Part shown: positions 44,871 to 53,298 of the stretch, in pieces
Layout of the letters: every line of letters starts with the position of its first letter
Position numbering within the stretch: the stretch's first letter is position 1
From: Clostridiales bacterium
GTDB lineage: Bacteria > Bacillota > Clostridia > Lachnospirales > Lachnospiraceae
Reading direction: 5' to 3'
DNA: 64,000 nt
Assembly: GCA_018366495.1 (NCBI GenBank)
Contig: JAGZHZ010000007.1
Span: 1-64,000 of the forward strand
Notes under the pieces: generated by a model
What the model saw: the letters and a program-made list of their open reading frames with translations, nothing else
Told to the model about the DNA's origin: nothing
The model's database searches: none
Program-made: the position numbers and the translations under genes

Positions 44871-45713
44871 TTAAACAGACAAAAATAGTGGTTTCCATTT
44901 TGGAAAATCCCTCTGATGGCAAATCAGGTAAAAGTCAGCAAAGCTTTCTGGATCACTAAAAGGTATGGCAACTCTCCGGGTATGGTTGGATTTGGCAGTT
45001 TTCAAGGTAATATTACTGACAAAAGAGGGAAGCTCTGAATAACGGGTCAACTCTCCAACCGCTTCAAGGTCTGATTGCAGGAAAAATTTGGAATGAGGCA
45101 TTTTTTTCCTTACAATTCCCTCCCAGAATCCAACATGAGCGTACATAATAAAATTTTGCCCGTCCATATCCGCAAAAGAGATTTTTGAATAAGTGGATGC
45201 TGGGTGGAAAGAGGTCACAGAGAGATAAAGCTGTTCGGATAAATATTTTTGACAGAAATAGTTTTTGTCCTCTATGGGTCGGTTTAAAAGAATGATGTTG
45301 TATTCGGAATGCAAGAGACCTTCCAGAAGTTTATTTTCGTCTTCTACATCAGAAGATATGGTTGTTTTAGAAAAAACAGCAGTAGCTAAAGGCAGCAATT
45401 CCATTAAAGGACCCGGTGCACAGCTTCCAATATGCAAAGTGTACAGGCTGCGATCAAATGCCCGGACATAATATTCCATTTCGTTTTCCTTTTCTAAAAT
45501 TTCTTTTGCATATTTTGCTGCCAAGATCCCAGTTTCATTTAACTGCATCCGGTTTTTTTGACGTTCAAAGAGCGGAACACCAAAAATATCCTCCAGTTTC
45601 CTCATAGAGCGGGAGAGAGAAGGCTGTGATAAATGCAGATGTTCGGCAGCAGAAGATAATGTTTTATATTTATAAAAAGCATAAAACTGTTCCAGTAAAT
45701 ATATTTCTATCAT
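44871..45713 (-). CDS. LysR-family transcriptional regulator
   Basis: 280-aa regulator. Residues 1-60 are the LysR HTH (FYAFYKYKTLSSAAEHLHLS, then QPSLSRSMRKLEDIFGVPLFER). The remainder is a periplasmic-binding-protein-like effector domain. The effector is unknown. It precedes vanR on the same strand but is 214 nt away. Either it governs the redox genes at 46.7-51 kb or an unlinked target. A near-palindrome ACACAATGTGT (45750-45760) lies in its upstream region and could be its operator. Confidence 0.87.
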   Translation of the reverse strand: MIEIYLLEQFYAFYKYKTLSSAAEHLHLSQPSLSRSMRKLEDIFGVPLFERQKNRMQLNETGILAAKYAKEILEKENEMEYYVRAFDRSLYTLHIGSCAPGPLMELLPLATAVFSKTTISSDVEDENKLLEGLLHSEYNIILLNRPIEDKNYFCQKYLSEQLYLSVTSFHPASTYSKISFADMDGQNFIMYAHVGFWEGIVRKKMPHSKFFLQSDLEAVGELTRYSELPSFVSNITLKTAKSNHTRRVAIPFSDPESFADFYLICHQRDFPKWKPLFLSV

Positions 45714-45887
45714 GAATTATATCTCCTTTCACTATACGTGATAAATATAACACAATGTGTAATGGATATTGTAGATTTTTTGATTCTTTTTATAAAATAA
45801 ATACAGAAACTCATAAATCTATAATTTTTTAATAAACAGGAGAAATAAATAAAATGGAATATTTACGATAAATATTTGAATAAAAGA

Positions 45888-45934
45888 AACCGTGTATCTG
45901 ACATAGGAATTTCCATGTCAGATACACGGTTTTG
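45888..45934. terminator. Bidirectional terminator between merR and lysR
   Basis: 17-bp perfect stem AACCGTGTATCTGACAT / ATGTCAGATACACGGTT with a 10-nt loop and T-rich flanks on both strands. It terminates the minus-strand merR gene. Confidence 0.85.
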
Positions 45935-45938
45935 ATTT

Positions 45939-46337
45939 TTATATTTCTGGGCGGATCAGGTTGCTGACATACGGGCGCTTACCGGAAAGCACTTCATTAT
46001 AGAAGTTTTGTTTCCAATCAATATAAGCTACACTGTCTTCCAGTTCCTGAATCGAAGTACGAAGTTCTTGCTGTTTTTTTGTGAGCATTTCTTTTCTCAG
46101 AAGAATAGTGGATTCTCCTTGAAGGCATAAATCCAAATATTCTTTCATTTCCAGAATACTCATACCACATTTTTTTAAACAAACAAGATCCTTAATCCAT
46201 TTTACATCATGTTCGTCAAAAACACGGTGGTTATTGTTATCACGTTTTACGTTAGGAACCAGACCTTCATTGCAATAATATTTTAATGTCTGATAAGTCA
46301 TATTTGCCTCTTTGCAAACCTGTTTCATAGTAAACAT
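45939..46337 (-). CDS. MerR-family transcriptional regulator
   Basis: 132-aa regulator: N-terminal HTH (YTM-like FTMKQVCKEANMTYQTLKYY, then EGLVPNVKRDNNNHRVF), followed by a dimerisation coiled coil (about 75-115). No metal-binding cysteines are seen at the C-terminus, so it resembles the drug/stress-sensing MerR proteins rather than MerR proper. It is divergent from the EFR1-ADH gene cluster, and that promoter has the 19-bp spacer used by MerR proteins. Confidence 0.88.
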   Translation of the reverse strand: MFTMKQVCKEANMTYQTLKYYCNEGLVPNVKRDNNNHRVFDEHDVKWIKDLVCLKKCGMSILEMKEYLDLCLQGESTILLRKEMLTKKQQELRTSIQELEDSVAYIDWKQNFYNEVLSGKRPYVSNLIRPEI

Positions 46338-46420
46338 AAGAAAGGCCTCCTTGATTTCACATAAAGTTCATAAACATATCAAAAAAGCTATTAATCGGTG
46401 ATTATATCCATTCAATAAAT

Positions 46421-46458
46421 AATCGGTAGTATCAAACGATAGAAACAATGAAATTATA
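46421..46458 (+). repeat. Diverged direct repeat, copy A
   Basis: AATCGGT then ATCAAACGATAGAAA at 46421-46445, continuing with partial match to about 46458. Copy B is at 46601-46638. Identity is about 75-80% with the central 15 bp exact. Copy A lacks the good -35 that copy B has, so it looks like a decayed duplicate of the promoter/leader. Confidence 0.65.
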
Positions 46459-46572
46459 GCATCATTTCAAAAGAGATGCAAGATTTGTCAGGAAAGGACT
46501 AGAATGCCAGTTTAATACCATTACCTTTGACAACCTTATATAATGGGCAGAGAAAAATATTAATTCTTAAAA

Positions 46573-46603
46573 AAACACTTGACCGATTGTTACAACCGGA
46601 GAA
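46573..46603 (+). promoter_or_regulatory. MerR-type promoter of the redox gene cluster
   Basis: TTGACC (46573-46578), a 19-bp spacer, TATAAT (46598-46603). Within the spacer lies the dyad CCGATTGT-T-ACAACCGG (46577-46593; one mismatch). Overlong 19-bp spacers with a central dyad are the hallmark of promoters activated by MerR-family DNA distortion, and a merR gene is divergent 236 nt away. Confidence 0.75.
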
Positions 46604-46638
46604 TATAATCGGTGACATCAAACGATAGAAATAGTGGA
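46601..46638 (+). repeat. Diverged direct repeat, copy B
   Basis: AATCGGT then ATCAAACGATAGAAA (46611-46625 is the exact 15-bp core). It overlaps the end of the MerR-type promoter and runs into the leader. See copy A at 46421-46458. The stretch between the copies (46459-46572) holds no gene I can support. Confidence 0.65.
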
Positions 46639-46688
46639 ATTAGAACACTGTTTCAGTAAAGAAACAAGAAAAATCAGGAGGAAAGCAG

Positions 46689-47456
46689 ATGGTATTTTAT
46701 TTCACAGGTACAGGTAACAGTTTGTACATAGCAAAACAGATTTCTGAAAATCCAATTAGTATCCCAAAGATTATGCGGCAGAAATCATTGGATTTTGTCG
46801 CTGACAGTATAGGAATTGTTGCTCCTGTTTATGGGCATGAAGTTCCGGATATGGTAAAAGATTTTTTAAGAAGAGCTCATTTTCATACAGAATATTTTTA
46901 TATGATTCTTACCTATGGGAACAGGCATGGAGGAACAGCTGAACTGGCAAAAGAACTTTGTGATGAATGCGGTATTACAGTGAATTATATCAATGTAATT
47001 ATGATGGTGGATAATTGGCTGCCAAGTTTTGATATGAACGAACAGAAAAAAATAGATAAAAAGGTGGAGGAAAATTTGAAATTGATTTTAGATGATTTAT
47101 TCTCTCATAAGAATAAGATTTCTGAGGTAACGAATATCGATAGAGAAGCACACAGGCAGTTTCTGAACCGTATGAGCCAAATGGCGCCGGACGTATGGCA
47201 GCATTTTTTGTGGATCACAGATGCTTGTATCGGATGTGAAATATGCGAGAAAGTGTGTCCGTCATCTTCAATTCATGTATCAGATGGAAAAGCAGTGTAT
47301 GTACCGGGAAAGTGTCAAACCTGTCTGGCCTGTGCTCATGCCTGTCCTCAGAAGGCAATTCAGCTGACAGTTCCGGAAGTTAATGCTGGCGCTCGTTATC
47401 GTAATAAGCATATTTCTTTAAAAGAGATTATAGATGCAAACTGGCAGATTTCATAA
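46689..47456 (+). CDS. EFR1-type flavodoxin-ferredoxin protein
   Basis: 255-aa cytoplasmic electron carrier. Residues 1-150 have a flavodoxin fold with the FMN phosphate loop FTGTGNSLYIA. The C-terminal part holds two [4Fe-4S] motifs: C180, C183, C186, C190 (CIGCEICEKVCP) and C209, C212, C215, C219 (CQTCLACAHACP). The family (EFR1) is known by sequence; its partners are not defined. First gene after the MerR-type promoter; likely supplies reducing power to the neighbouring dehydrogenase or other acceptors. Confidence 0.87.
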   Translation: MVFYFTGTGNSLYIAKQISENPISIPKIMRQKSLDFVADSIGIVAPVYGHEVPDMVKDFLRRAHFHTEYFYMILTYGNRHGGTAELAKELCDECGITVNYINVIMMVDNWLPSFDMNEQKKIDKKVEENLKLILDDLFSHKNKISEVTNIDREAHRQFLNRMSQMAPDVWQHFLWITDACIGCEICEKVCPSSSIHVSDGKAVYVPGKCQTCLACAHACPQKAIQLTVPEVNAGARYRNKHISLKEIIDANWQIS

Positions 47457-47501
47457 ATATCATTAACGAAGTATCGGAAATATGAAAGGAGCGATAATAC
47501 A

Positions 47502-48647
47502 ATGAAAAAATTTACATTTGCATATCCTACAAAAGTTTATTTCGGGGAAGGAATTGCAGCAGAAGCGCTGGAACAGGAACTTTCAAAAGTCGGAGAAGCT
47601 GTGATGCTGGCTTATGGCGGCGGTTCCATTCATAAAAATGGCATTTATAAGGAAATCAATGACTGCCTTTTGAAAGCTGGCAAAAAAGTAGTGGAGTTTT
47701 CTGGTATTATGCCAAATCCTACCTATATGAAAGTACAAGAAGGCGTAGATCTTGTTCGCAAACATCATGTAGATTTTATTTTAGCAGTAGGAGGCGGCAG
47801 TGTCATTGACTGCTGTAAAGTGATTTCCGCGCAGACTATATTGGAGGAAGACATTTGGCAAATGGAATATAGGGAAAAATTTTTCCCAAAAGGCGGAATT
47901 CCTATGGGTGTCATTGTTACAGCATCTGGGACAGGAGCCGAGATGAATGCCGGTGCAGTCATTACTTACGAAGAGAAGAAATGGAAGGGACCAATCTTTG
48001 GAAATGGAGCATCCTTTGCCGTTCTTGATCCAGCCTATACCATGTCTGTGTCGGCACAGCAAGTTTTTTCTGGCGCTTTTGATACGCTGAGCCATGCTAT
48101 GGAAACTTATCTGGGGACTTCAGATGAAGAAAATGTATCCGATGATGTAGCACTTGCTATCATGCGGAACACAGTGGTAAATATGCGCCGTCTGCTGGTA
48201 AATTTTCAGGATATGCAGGCAAGAAGTAATCTGATGTGGGATTCTGCCATGGCAGAAAATGGGATTTTAAAAGCAGGCAGGCTTACAGATTTTCAGGCTC
48301 ATCAGATGAAACATCAACTTGGGGCATACACCGATTGCAATCATGGGCAGGGGCTTGCCGTAATCCAGCCAGTTTATTACCGTCACATCGTAAAGGATGC
48401 AGAGCAAAAATTTACTCGATTTGCAAAGGTGGTTTTTAGTGTTGAAACTGCTGAGGAAGGATTGGATGCTCTGGATGGTTTTATCAGAGAATGCGGACTG
48501 CCCACAAAAATGAGCCAGCTCAAGTCCACGGTGGAAATTACACCGCAGGTACTGAGAAAAGTAGCGGATACATGTAATCTTATCAAGTGCAATCCTCGTA
48601 AACTGGACCGTGAAGAAATCTATGAGATTTTGTCAGAATGTCTGTAA
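47502..48647 (+). CDS. Iron-containing alcohol dehydrogenase (butanol-dehydrogenase/YqhD type)
   Basis: 381-aa group III dehydrogenase. GGGSVIDCCKVIS binds NAD(P); metal ligands are expected in the D/H/H/H positions: SGAFDTLSHAMETYLG and TDCNHGQGLAV. The N-terminal FAYPTKVYFGEG is typical of YqhD/BDH-like enzymes that reduce aldehydes, often with NADPH. Members are induced by aldehyde stress, consistent with MerR control here (inference). It lies 45 nt after the EFR1 gene behind AAAGGAGCG. Confidence 0.9.
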   Translation: MKKFTFAYPTKVYFGEGIAAEALEQELSKVGEAVMLAYGGGSIHKNGIYKEINDCLLKAGKKVVEFSGIMPNPTYMKVQEGVDLVRKHHVDFILAVGGGSVIDCCKVISAQTILEEDIWQMEYREKFFPKGGIPMGVIVTASGTGAEMNAGAVITYEEKKWKGPIFGNGASFAVLDPAYTMSVSAQQVFSGAFDTLSHAMETYLGTSDEENVSDDVALAIMRNTVVNMRRLLVNFQDMQARSNLMWDSAMAENGILKAGRLTDFQAHQMKHQLGAYTDCNHGQGLAVIQPVYYRHIVKDAEQKFTRFAKVVFSVETAEEGLDALDGFIRECGLPTKMSQLKSTVEITPQVLRKVADTCNLIKCNPRKLDREEIYEILSECL

Positions 48648-48785
48648 AGAGTACTGTTTTTTGAAAAATCATATATGATATGCCATATATTAAGCATATT
48701 CAGGAAAAGATGCTGGGAAAACAATTGATTGGATATGGGAATATTCAGATACACATAAAAGATGAAGTTAAGAAAGGATGATACC

Positions 48786-49427
48786 ATGAAACTAATAAAA
48801 AATATGTTATTGTTTGTACTTAGTCTCGTTTTATGTTTTGCATTGTCTGCCTGCGGAAGCAATAATACTGTAGAACATAAGTCCTCTGCTGCCGAAGAGG
48901 AAGATAGAAAAGAAACAACATCAGCTGAAAAAACATCTGAAGATACAGAAGAAACAACGAGAGCTGATGAAGATGGAAAAAATATTTTAGTTGCATATTT
49001 TTCTTATACAGGAACTACCGAGAAAGCAGCACAGACGATTGCAGAATACACAGGCGGTGATTTGGCAAAAATTGAGAGAGCAGAAGAATATGATGATGTA
49101 TACAAAGAAGGAGAAGTGGAAATTAAGGAAGGTATTCGTCCGCAAATCACGGTATCTGTGGATCATATCGAAGAATATGACACAATTTTTGTAGGTTATC
49201 CTATTTGGTGGGATGAAGCTCCTGCTATGATAGCGACTTTCCTTGGAGATAACGATTTTTCTGGTAAGACAATCGTTCCATTCTGTACCAGTGCCAGTGA
49301 TGATATTGAAAATAGTATTCATATTTTCAGCGAGCTTTGTCCCGATGCTGTGATTAAAGAAGGGCTTACTGCAAATGATGAAAAGGACATCGAACCATGG
49401 ATTCAAAGCCTTGGACTTATGAAATAG
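48786..49427 (+). CDS. Lipoprotein flavodoxin, 213 aa
   Basis: Exported flavodoxin. Signal peptide with lipobox: LCFALSACGS (lipidated Cys at about residue 23). A Glu/Thr-rich linker (about 25-65) is followed by a flavodoxin domain with the FMN loop SYTGTTEKAA and the aromatic flavin contact region YPIWWDEAP. Flavodoxins are normally cytoplasmic, so the anchor is unusual. ATG 48786 follows AAAGGATGAT. It may serve as an electron carrier on the outer face of the membrane. A related lipoprotein is encoded at 49590. Confidence 0.85.
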   Translation: MKLIKNMLLFVLSLVLCFALSACGSNNTVEHKSSAAEEEDRKETTSAEKTSEDTEETTRADEDGKNILVAYFSYTGTTEKAAQTIAEYTGGDLAKIERAEEYDDVYKEGEVEIKEGIRPQITVSVDHIEEYDTIFVGYPIWWDEAPAMIATFLGDNDFSGKTIVPFCTSASDDIENSIHIFSELCPDAVIKEGLTANDEKDIEPWIQSLGLMK

Positions 49428-49453
49428 ATCTGTGAATAGGAGATTAGAATAAA

Positions 49454-49556
49454 ATGAGTAAAAATATATTGCTTATTTCAGCCAGCCCTTTGAAAGGGCG
49501 GAGATTTAAATGTACTTTGTGAAAAAGCATACCAGATGGGAAAAATCATCTGTTGA
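49454..49556 (+). pseudogene. Remnant of a NAD(P)H-dependent FMN reductase gene
   Basis: ATG 49454 starts MSKNILLISASPLKG, the N-terminus of NADPH-dependent FMN reductase/flavodoxin-like proteins (NILLISASP). The frame stops at once; shifting the frame gives GDLNVLCEKAYQMGKII followed by TGA 49554. Only about 34 of the expected 180-200 codons remain. So the gene is frameshifted and truncated. Confidence 0.75.
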
Positions 49557-49589
49557 TATAGATAACAAAAAGTAAAGGAGCAAAACACA

Positions 49590-50327
49590 ATGAAAAAAAC
49601 AACAGCATTACTTCTTTCTGCTTTTTTGGCTCTTTCTATAACTGCCTGTGGAAATCAAAATACTTTGGAGCAAAAAACTGTCAAAATTACAGCTCCGACA
49701 GCGGAATCTGCCGATGAGAGTATAGAACAAACTCCATCTGGAGATACAGAAAGTGCAAATGCAGCAGAAACAGGAAACAGCAATATCTTAGTTGCGTATT
49801 TTTCAGTTATGGAAACAGACGATGTGGATACTGTGGCCAGTGCAAGCCGTGTTGCAGTAAATGGAGAAAATTTAGGAAATAATGAGTATATTGCACAGAT
49901 TATTCAGAGAGAAACAGGAGGAGATCTGTTTTCTATTGAAACCGTACAGGAATATCCTGCGATACACGATTCACTTTTAGAGTATGCTTATAATGAGAAG
50001 GCAGAAAATGCAAGACCAGAGTTGGAAACAAAGATTGAAAATCCTGACAGTTATGATGTGATTTTTTTAGGTTATCCAAACTGGAATGCAGATTTACCGA
50101 TGCCACTTTATACATTTCTGGAAGAATATAATTTTAGCGGAAAAACAATCATTCCGTTTACTACTCACGGTGGAAGCGGATTTTCCAGAACGATTCAGAC
50201 AATTTCGGATTTGCATCCAAATGCAACAGTGGTTTCTGATGGCCTTTCTATCTCACGGAACAGTGTGATAGGAGCAGAAGGAGAAGTTGTAGAATGGGTA
50301 AATGAACTTGGGCTGACTGCAGAGTAA
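49590..50327 (+). CDS. Lipoprotein flavodoxin, 245 aa
   Basis: Second exported flavodoxin. Lipobox LSITACGN (lipid Cys at about residue 20), a low-complexity linker (to about 60), and a flavodoxin-like domain with ILVAYFSVMETDDVDTVA and GYPNWNADLPMPLYTF. Relative to classic flavodoxins the first FMN loop is longer and lacks the TGTT pattern; the flavodoxin_4-like family has this feature. NFSGKTIIPFTTHGGSG is shared in form with the 48786 protein. Both probably act with the DUF4405 membrane protein downstream. Confidence 0.83.
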   Translation: MKKTTALLLSAFLALSITACGNQNTLEQKTVKITAPTAESADESIEQTPSGDTESANAAETGNSNILVAYFSVMETDDVDTVASASRVAVNGENLGNNEYIAQIIQRETGGDLFSIETVQEYPAIHDSLLEYAYNEKAENARPELETKIENPDSYDVIFLGYPNWNADLPMPLYTFLEEYNFSGKTIIPFTTHGGSGFSRTIQTISDLHPNATVVSDGLSISRNSVIGAEGEVVEWVNELGLTAE

Positions 50328-50338
50328 TATGAAAGAAT

Positions 50339-50372
50339 AAGTATCTGCCTATGGTCTTATAGGCAGATACTT
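50339..50372 (+). promoter_or_regulatory. 14-bp hairpin before the DUF4405 gene
   Basis: Perfect stem AAGTATCTGCCTAT / ATAGGCAGATACTT with a 6-nt loop. It is followed by GTCTGTAG, with no T run, so it is not a canonical terminator. It lies 24 nt before the ATG at 50396, close to the SD, and could modulate or stabilise the downstream cistron. Confidence 0.5.
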
Positions 50373-50395
50373 GTCTGTAGAAAGGATTGTTTTTG

Positions 50396-51097
50396 ATGAA
50401 GAAAAAATTTGTCAGTAAAATCATTGTTGATATAATTATGACCGTTTTATTATTGTTTCTTATGGGCAGGCAGCTTACCGGAAATTTCGTTCATGAATGG
50501 ATGGGAACAGGAATTTTTATTTTATGGATGATCCATCATATTTTGAACCGAAATTGGTATCATCATCTTTTTCAGGGAAAGTATACACTTATGCGTATGG
50601 TACAGACAGTCGTGAATTTTGCGGTATTGTTTTTCATGTTGGAAATGATGGTGAGCGGAATCATACTTTCCAGAGAGGTATTTACTTTTCTTCCAATTTC
50701 CGGTGGAATTGCTTTGACAAGAACACTGCATATGCTTGGTGCTTTTTGGGGGTTCGTACTAATGTCCCTGCACCTTGGTCTGCATTGGAATATGATTCTT
50801 GCTATGATACGGAAAATGACAGGAAAAACGGATTCTAAACTGCGGCAATTCTTAGTGCGCTTTTTAGCCATTTTTATTGCTGGATATGGACTATATGCAT
50901 TTCTGAAAAATCAGTTTCCAGCTTATATGTTTTTAACCTCTTCTTTTGTATTTTTTGATTTTGAAAGACCTGTTCCACTTTTTTTGGCAGAATATACTGC
51001 AATTATGGGACTGTTTATATTTTTGTCATATTATATTTCAAAAGGGATAAAAAACCGAGCTGGCAGAAATAAAAAGTTTAGCGAAAAAGAAAAGTAA
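50396..51097 (+). CDS. DUF4405 membrane protein, histidine-rich
   Basis: 233-aa protein with about five transmembrane helices. The first four carry histidines at spacings used for b-type haem in membrane cytochromes: H33, H47/H48, H112, H126 and H130 (WMIHHIL and LHMLGAFWGFVLMSLH). DUF4405 is similar to cytochrome b-561-type folds, and a haem role is an inference. ATG 50396 follows GAAAGGAT; an in-frame TTG at 50387 lies within the SD region. It ends the redox gene cluster. Confidence 0.78.
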   Translation: MKKKFVSKIIVDIIMTVLLLFLMGRQLTGNFVHEWMGTGIFILWMIHHILNRNWYHHLFQGKYTLMRMVQTVVNFAVLFFMLEMMVSGIILSREVFTFLPISGGIALTRTLHMLGAFWGFVLMSLHLGLHWNMILAMIRKMTGKTDSKLRQFLVRFLAIFIAGYGLYAFLKNQFPAYMFLTSSFVFFDFERPVPLFLAEYTAIMGLFIFLSYYISKGIKNRAGRNKKFSEKEK

Positions 51098-51217
51098 CAA
51101 ATCAGATAAAAGGGGGATTTCTGACATTTTTCCGTTGGTTATAGCCTGGGGATTCACCAGTGGAGAATCTCATATACCAACAAGTGTAATTGATTCTGCT
51201 TGACGAAAGATATTTGC
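51098..51217. other. Spacer with a long imperfect hairpin
   Basis: No gene seen. A 48-nt imperfect hairpin occupies 51134-51181: outer stem GTTGG-TATA / TATA-CCAAC, inner stem GGATTC-CC / GG-GAATCT, with the loop AGT. There is no T tail on either strand. Such two-tier palindromes occur at transposon ends and REP-like elements, but no transposase remains, so its origin is open. It may still act as the terminator of the redox cluster. Confidence 0.45.
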
Positions 51218-51246
51218 TTGAAGTTCTGCACTAAAATGTATATAAT
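51218..51246 (+). promoter_or_regulatory. Predicted sigma-A promoter of the 51.4-55.2 kb operon
   Basis: TTGAAG (51218-51223), 17 bp, TATAAT (51241-51246). The leader to the ATG at 51433 is about 180 nt. It includes a short hairpin GATTGAA/TTCAATC (51254-51271) but no recognised riboswitch. Confidence 0.65.
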
Positions 51247-51432
51247 AGTGTAGATTGAATTATTTCAATCATCTGTCAGAAGCTTCATGTAATGTTGAAT
51301 TGTGTTGTACAATTATGCGTAGTGTTTTCCGGTGATAAATAGTAAAAAAATATGTTAAAAATGATCAAACCGGATTTTTGAGCAAAAAATGCACAAAATC
51401 AGCAAAAATATATAGAAACAGAAAGGAAAAAC

Positions 51433-53298
51433 ATGAGAAAACTTGCGTTAAGTGATGAAATATTACTAAAAATAGAGAAACCTGCCCGATATATCGGGAA
51501 TGAGGTCAATAGTGTCATAAAAGACCCTGAAAAAGTGGATATTAGGTTCGCGATGTGCTTTCCTGACGTCTATGAAATCGGAATGTCTCATCTGGGCATT
51601 CAGATTCTATATGATATGCTGAATAGAAGAGATGATATTTACTGTGAACGCGTATACTCCCCGTGGACTGATCTCGATCAGATTATGCGTAAAGAGCATA
51701 TTCCATTATTTGCACTTGAGAGTCAGGACCCGATTAAACAGTTTGATTTTTTAGGTATTACGATTCAGTATGAAATGTGCTACACAAATATTTTACAGAT
51801 TTTGGATCTGAGTCAGATTCCGATTCTGTCAAAGGATCGTACGGAAGAAGATCCTATTGTGATCGGAGGAGGACCTTGCGCCTATAATCCAGAACCACTT
51901 GCTGACTTTTTCGATTTGTTTTATATCGGAGAAGGTGAGACGCAATATTTTACTCTGATTGATTTATATAAAAAGATGAGACAAGAAAAAAAGACAAGAG
52001 CAGACTTTTTGAGAGCTGCTGCACAGATTCCAGGTATCTATGTGCCATCTTTATACGAGGCTTCATATGATGAAAAAGGGATGTTATGTGCTTTTACACC
52101 AAAATATGAAGAAGTACCTGCAAAAATCGAAAAACAGATTGTGATGGATGTTACCAATACATACTATCCGAAGGCGCCTGTTGTTCCATTTATTAAAGTA
52201 ACTCAGGATCGTGTAGTGCTGGAAATCCAGAGAGGATGTATCCGAGGCTGCCGTTTCTGTCAGGCTGGAATGCTGTACCGCCCGACAAGAGAGCGCTCTC
52301 TGGAAATGTTAAAAGAATATGCGTATGAAATGCTGAAAAATACGGGACATGAAGAAATTTCACTCAGTTCTCTAAGTTCCAGTGACTATTCTGATTTGGA
52401 GGGAATTGTAAATTTCCTGATTGAAGAGTTTGGAAATAAGGGGGTCAACATTTCCCTTCCTTCTCTGCGTATAGATGCATTTTCGCTTGATGTAATGAGC
52501 AAAGTGCAGGATGTAAAAAAAAGCAGTCTGACATTTGCACCGGAAGCCGGTTCACAGAGACTGCGTGATGTAATTAATAAAGGTTTGACAGAAGAAGTGA
52601 TTCTGAACGGAGCAAAAGAAGCCTTCGATGGCGGATGGAATAAGGTAAAGCTTTATTTTATGCTGGGACTTCCGACAGAGACAGAGGATGATATAAAAGA
52701 GATTGCTCATCTTGCCGATCGGATTGCCAGAAGATACTATGAAATTCCAAAAGAAAAGCGAAATGGAAAATGCCAGATTACAGTCAGCACTTCCTTTTTT
52801 GTTCCGAAACCGTTTACTCCATTCCAATGGACAGCTATGAATACAAAAGATCAGTTTTTAGGAAAAGCCAAGATTGTAAATCATGAAGTAAAAGACCAGT
52901 TGAATCATAAAAGTATCCGCTATAACTGGCATGAGGCAGATGTTACTATTTTAGAAGGACTTCTTGCAAGAGGTGACAGAAGAGTAGGAAAGACAATTCT
53001 TGCGGCATACAAAAACGGAGCGTTGTATGATGCGTGGTCAGAGACATTTCACTATGAATACTGGGAAAAAGCATTTTCTCAGACAGATCTCGATCTTGAT
53101 TTCTATACGACAAGAGAGCGTGATATACAGGAGCTTCTCCCGTGGGATTTTATAGATATCGGTGTCACAAAGAAATTTTTGCAGCGTGAATGGGAAAGAG
53201 CAAAGCAGGAGGAAGTAACTCCAAACTGTCGAATGAAATGTTCCGGATGCGGTGCAGCACAATACAAGGGAGGTGTCTGTCTTGAAAATCAGAATTAA
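51433..53298 (+). CDS. TIGR03960-family B12-binding radical SAM protein
   Basis: 621-aa protein: an N-terminal B12-binding-like domain (DVYEIGMSHLGIQILYDM), and a radical-SAM core with RGCIRGCRFC (CxxxCxxC) near residue 275. A zinc-like cysteine cluster closes the protein (CRMKCSGCGA). The family (TIGR03960) is encoded next to TIGR03936 and rplU in many Firmicutes; its reaction is not established. It ends inside the next gene (17-nt overlap), so the two probably work together. Confidence 0.9.
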   Translation: MRKLALSDEILLKIEKPARYIGNEVNSVIKDPEKVDIRFAMCFPDVYEIGMSHLGIQILYDMLNRRDDIYCERVYSPWTDLDQIMRKEHIPLFALESQDPIKQFDFLGITIQYEMCYTNILQILDLSQIPILSKDRTEEDPIVIGGGPCAYNPEPLADFFDLFYIGEGETQYFTLIDLYKKMRQEKKTRADFLRAAAQIPGIYVPSLYEASYDEKGMLCAFTPKYEEVPAKIEKQIVMDVTNTYYPKAPVVPFIKVTQDRVVLEIQRGCIRGCRFCQAGMLYRPTRERSLEMLKEYAYEMLKNTGHEEISLSSLSSSDYSDLEGIVNFLIEEFGNKGVNISLPSLRIDAFSLDVMSKVQDVKKSSLTFAPEAGSQRLRDVINKGLTEEVILNGAKEAFDGGWNKVKLYFMLGLPTETEDDIKEIAHLADRIARRYYEIPKEKRNGKCQITVSTSFFVPKPFTPFQWTAMNTKDQFLGKAKIVNHEVKDQLNHKSIRYNWHEADVTILEGLLARGDRRVGKTILAAYKNGALYDAWSETFHYEYWEKAFSQTDLDLDFYTTRERDIQELLPWDFIDIGVTKKFLQREWERAKQEEVTPNCRMKCSGCGAAQYKGGVCLENQN

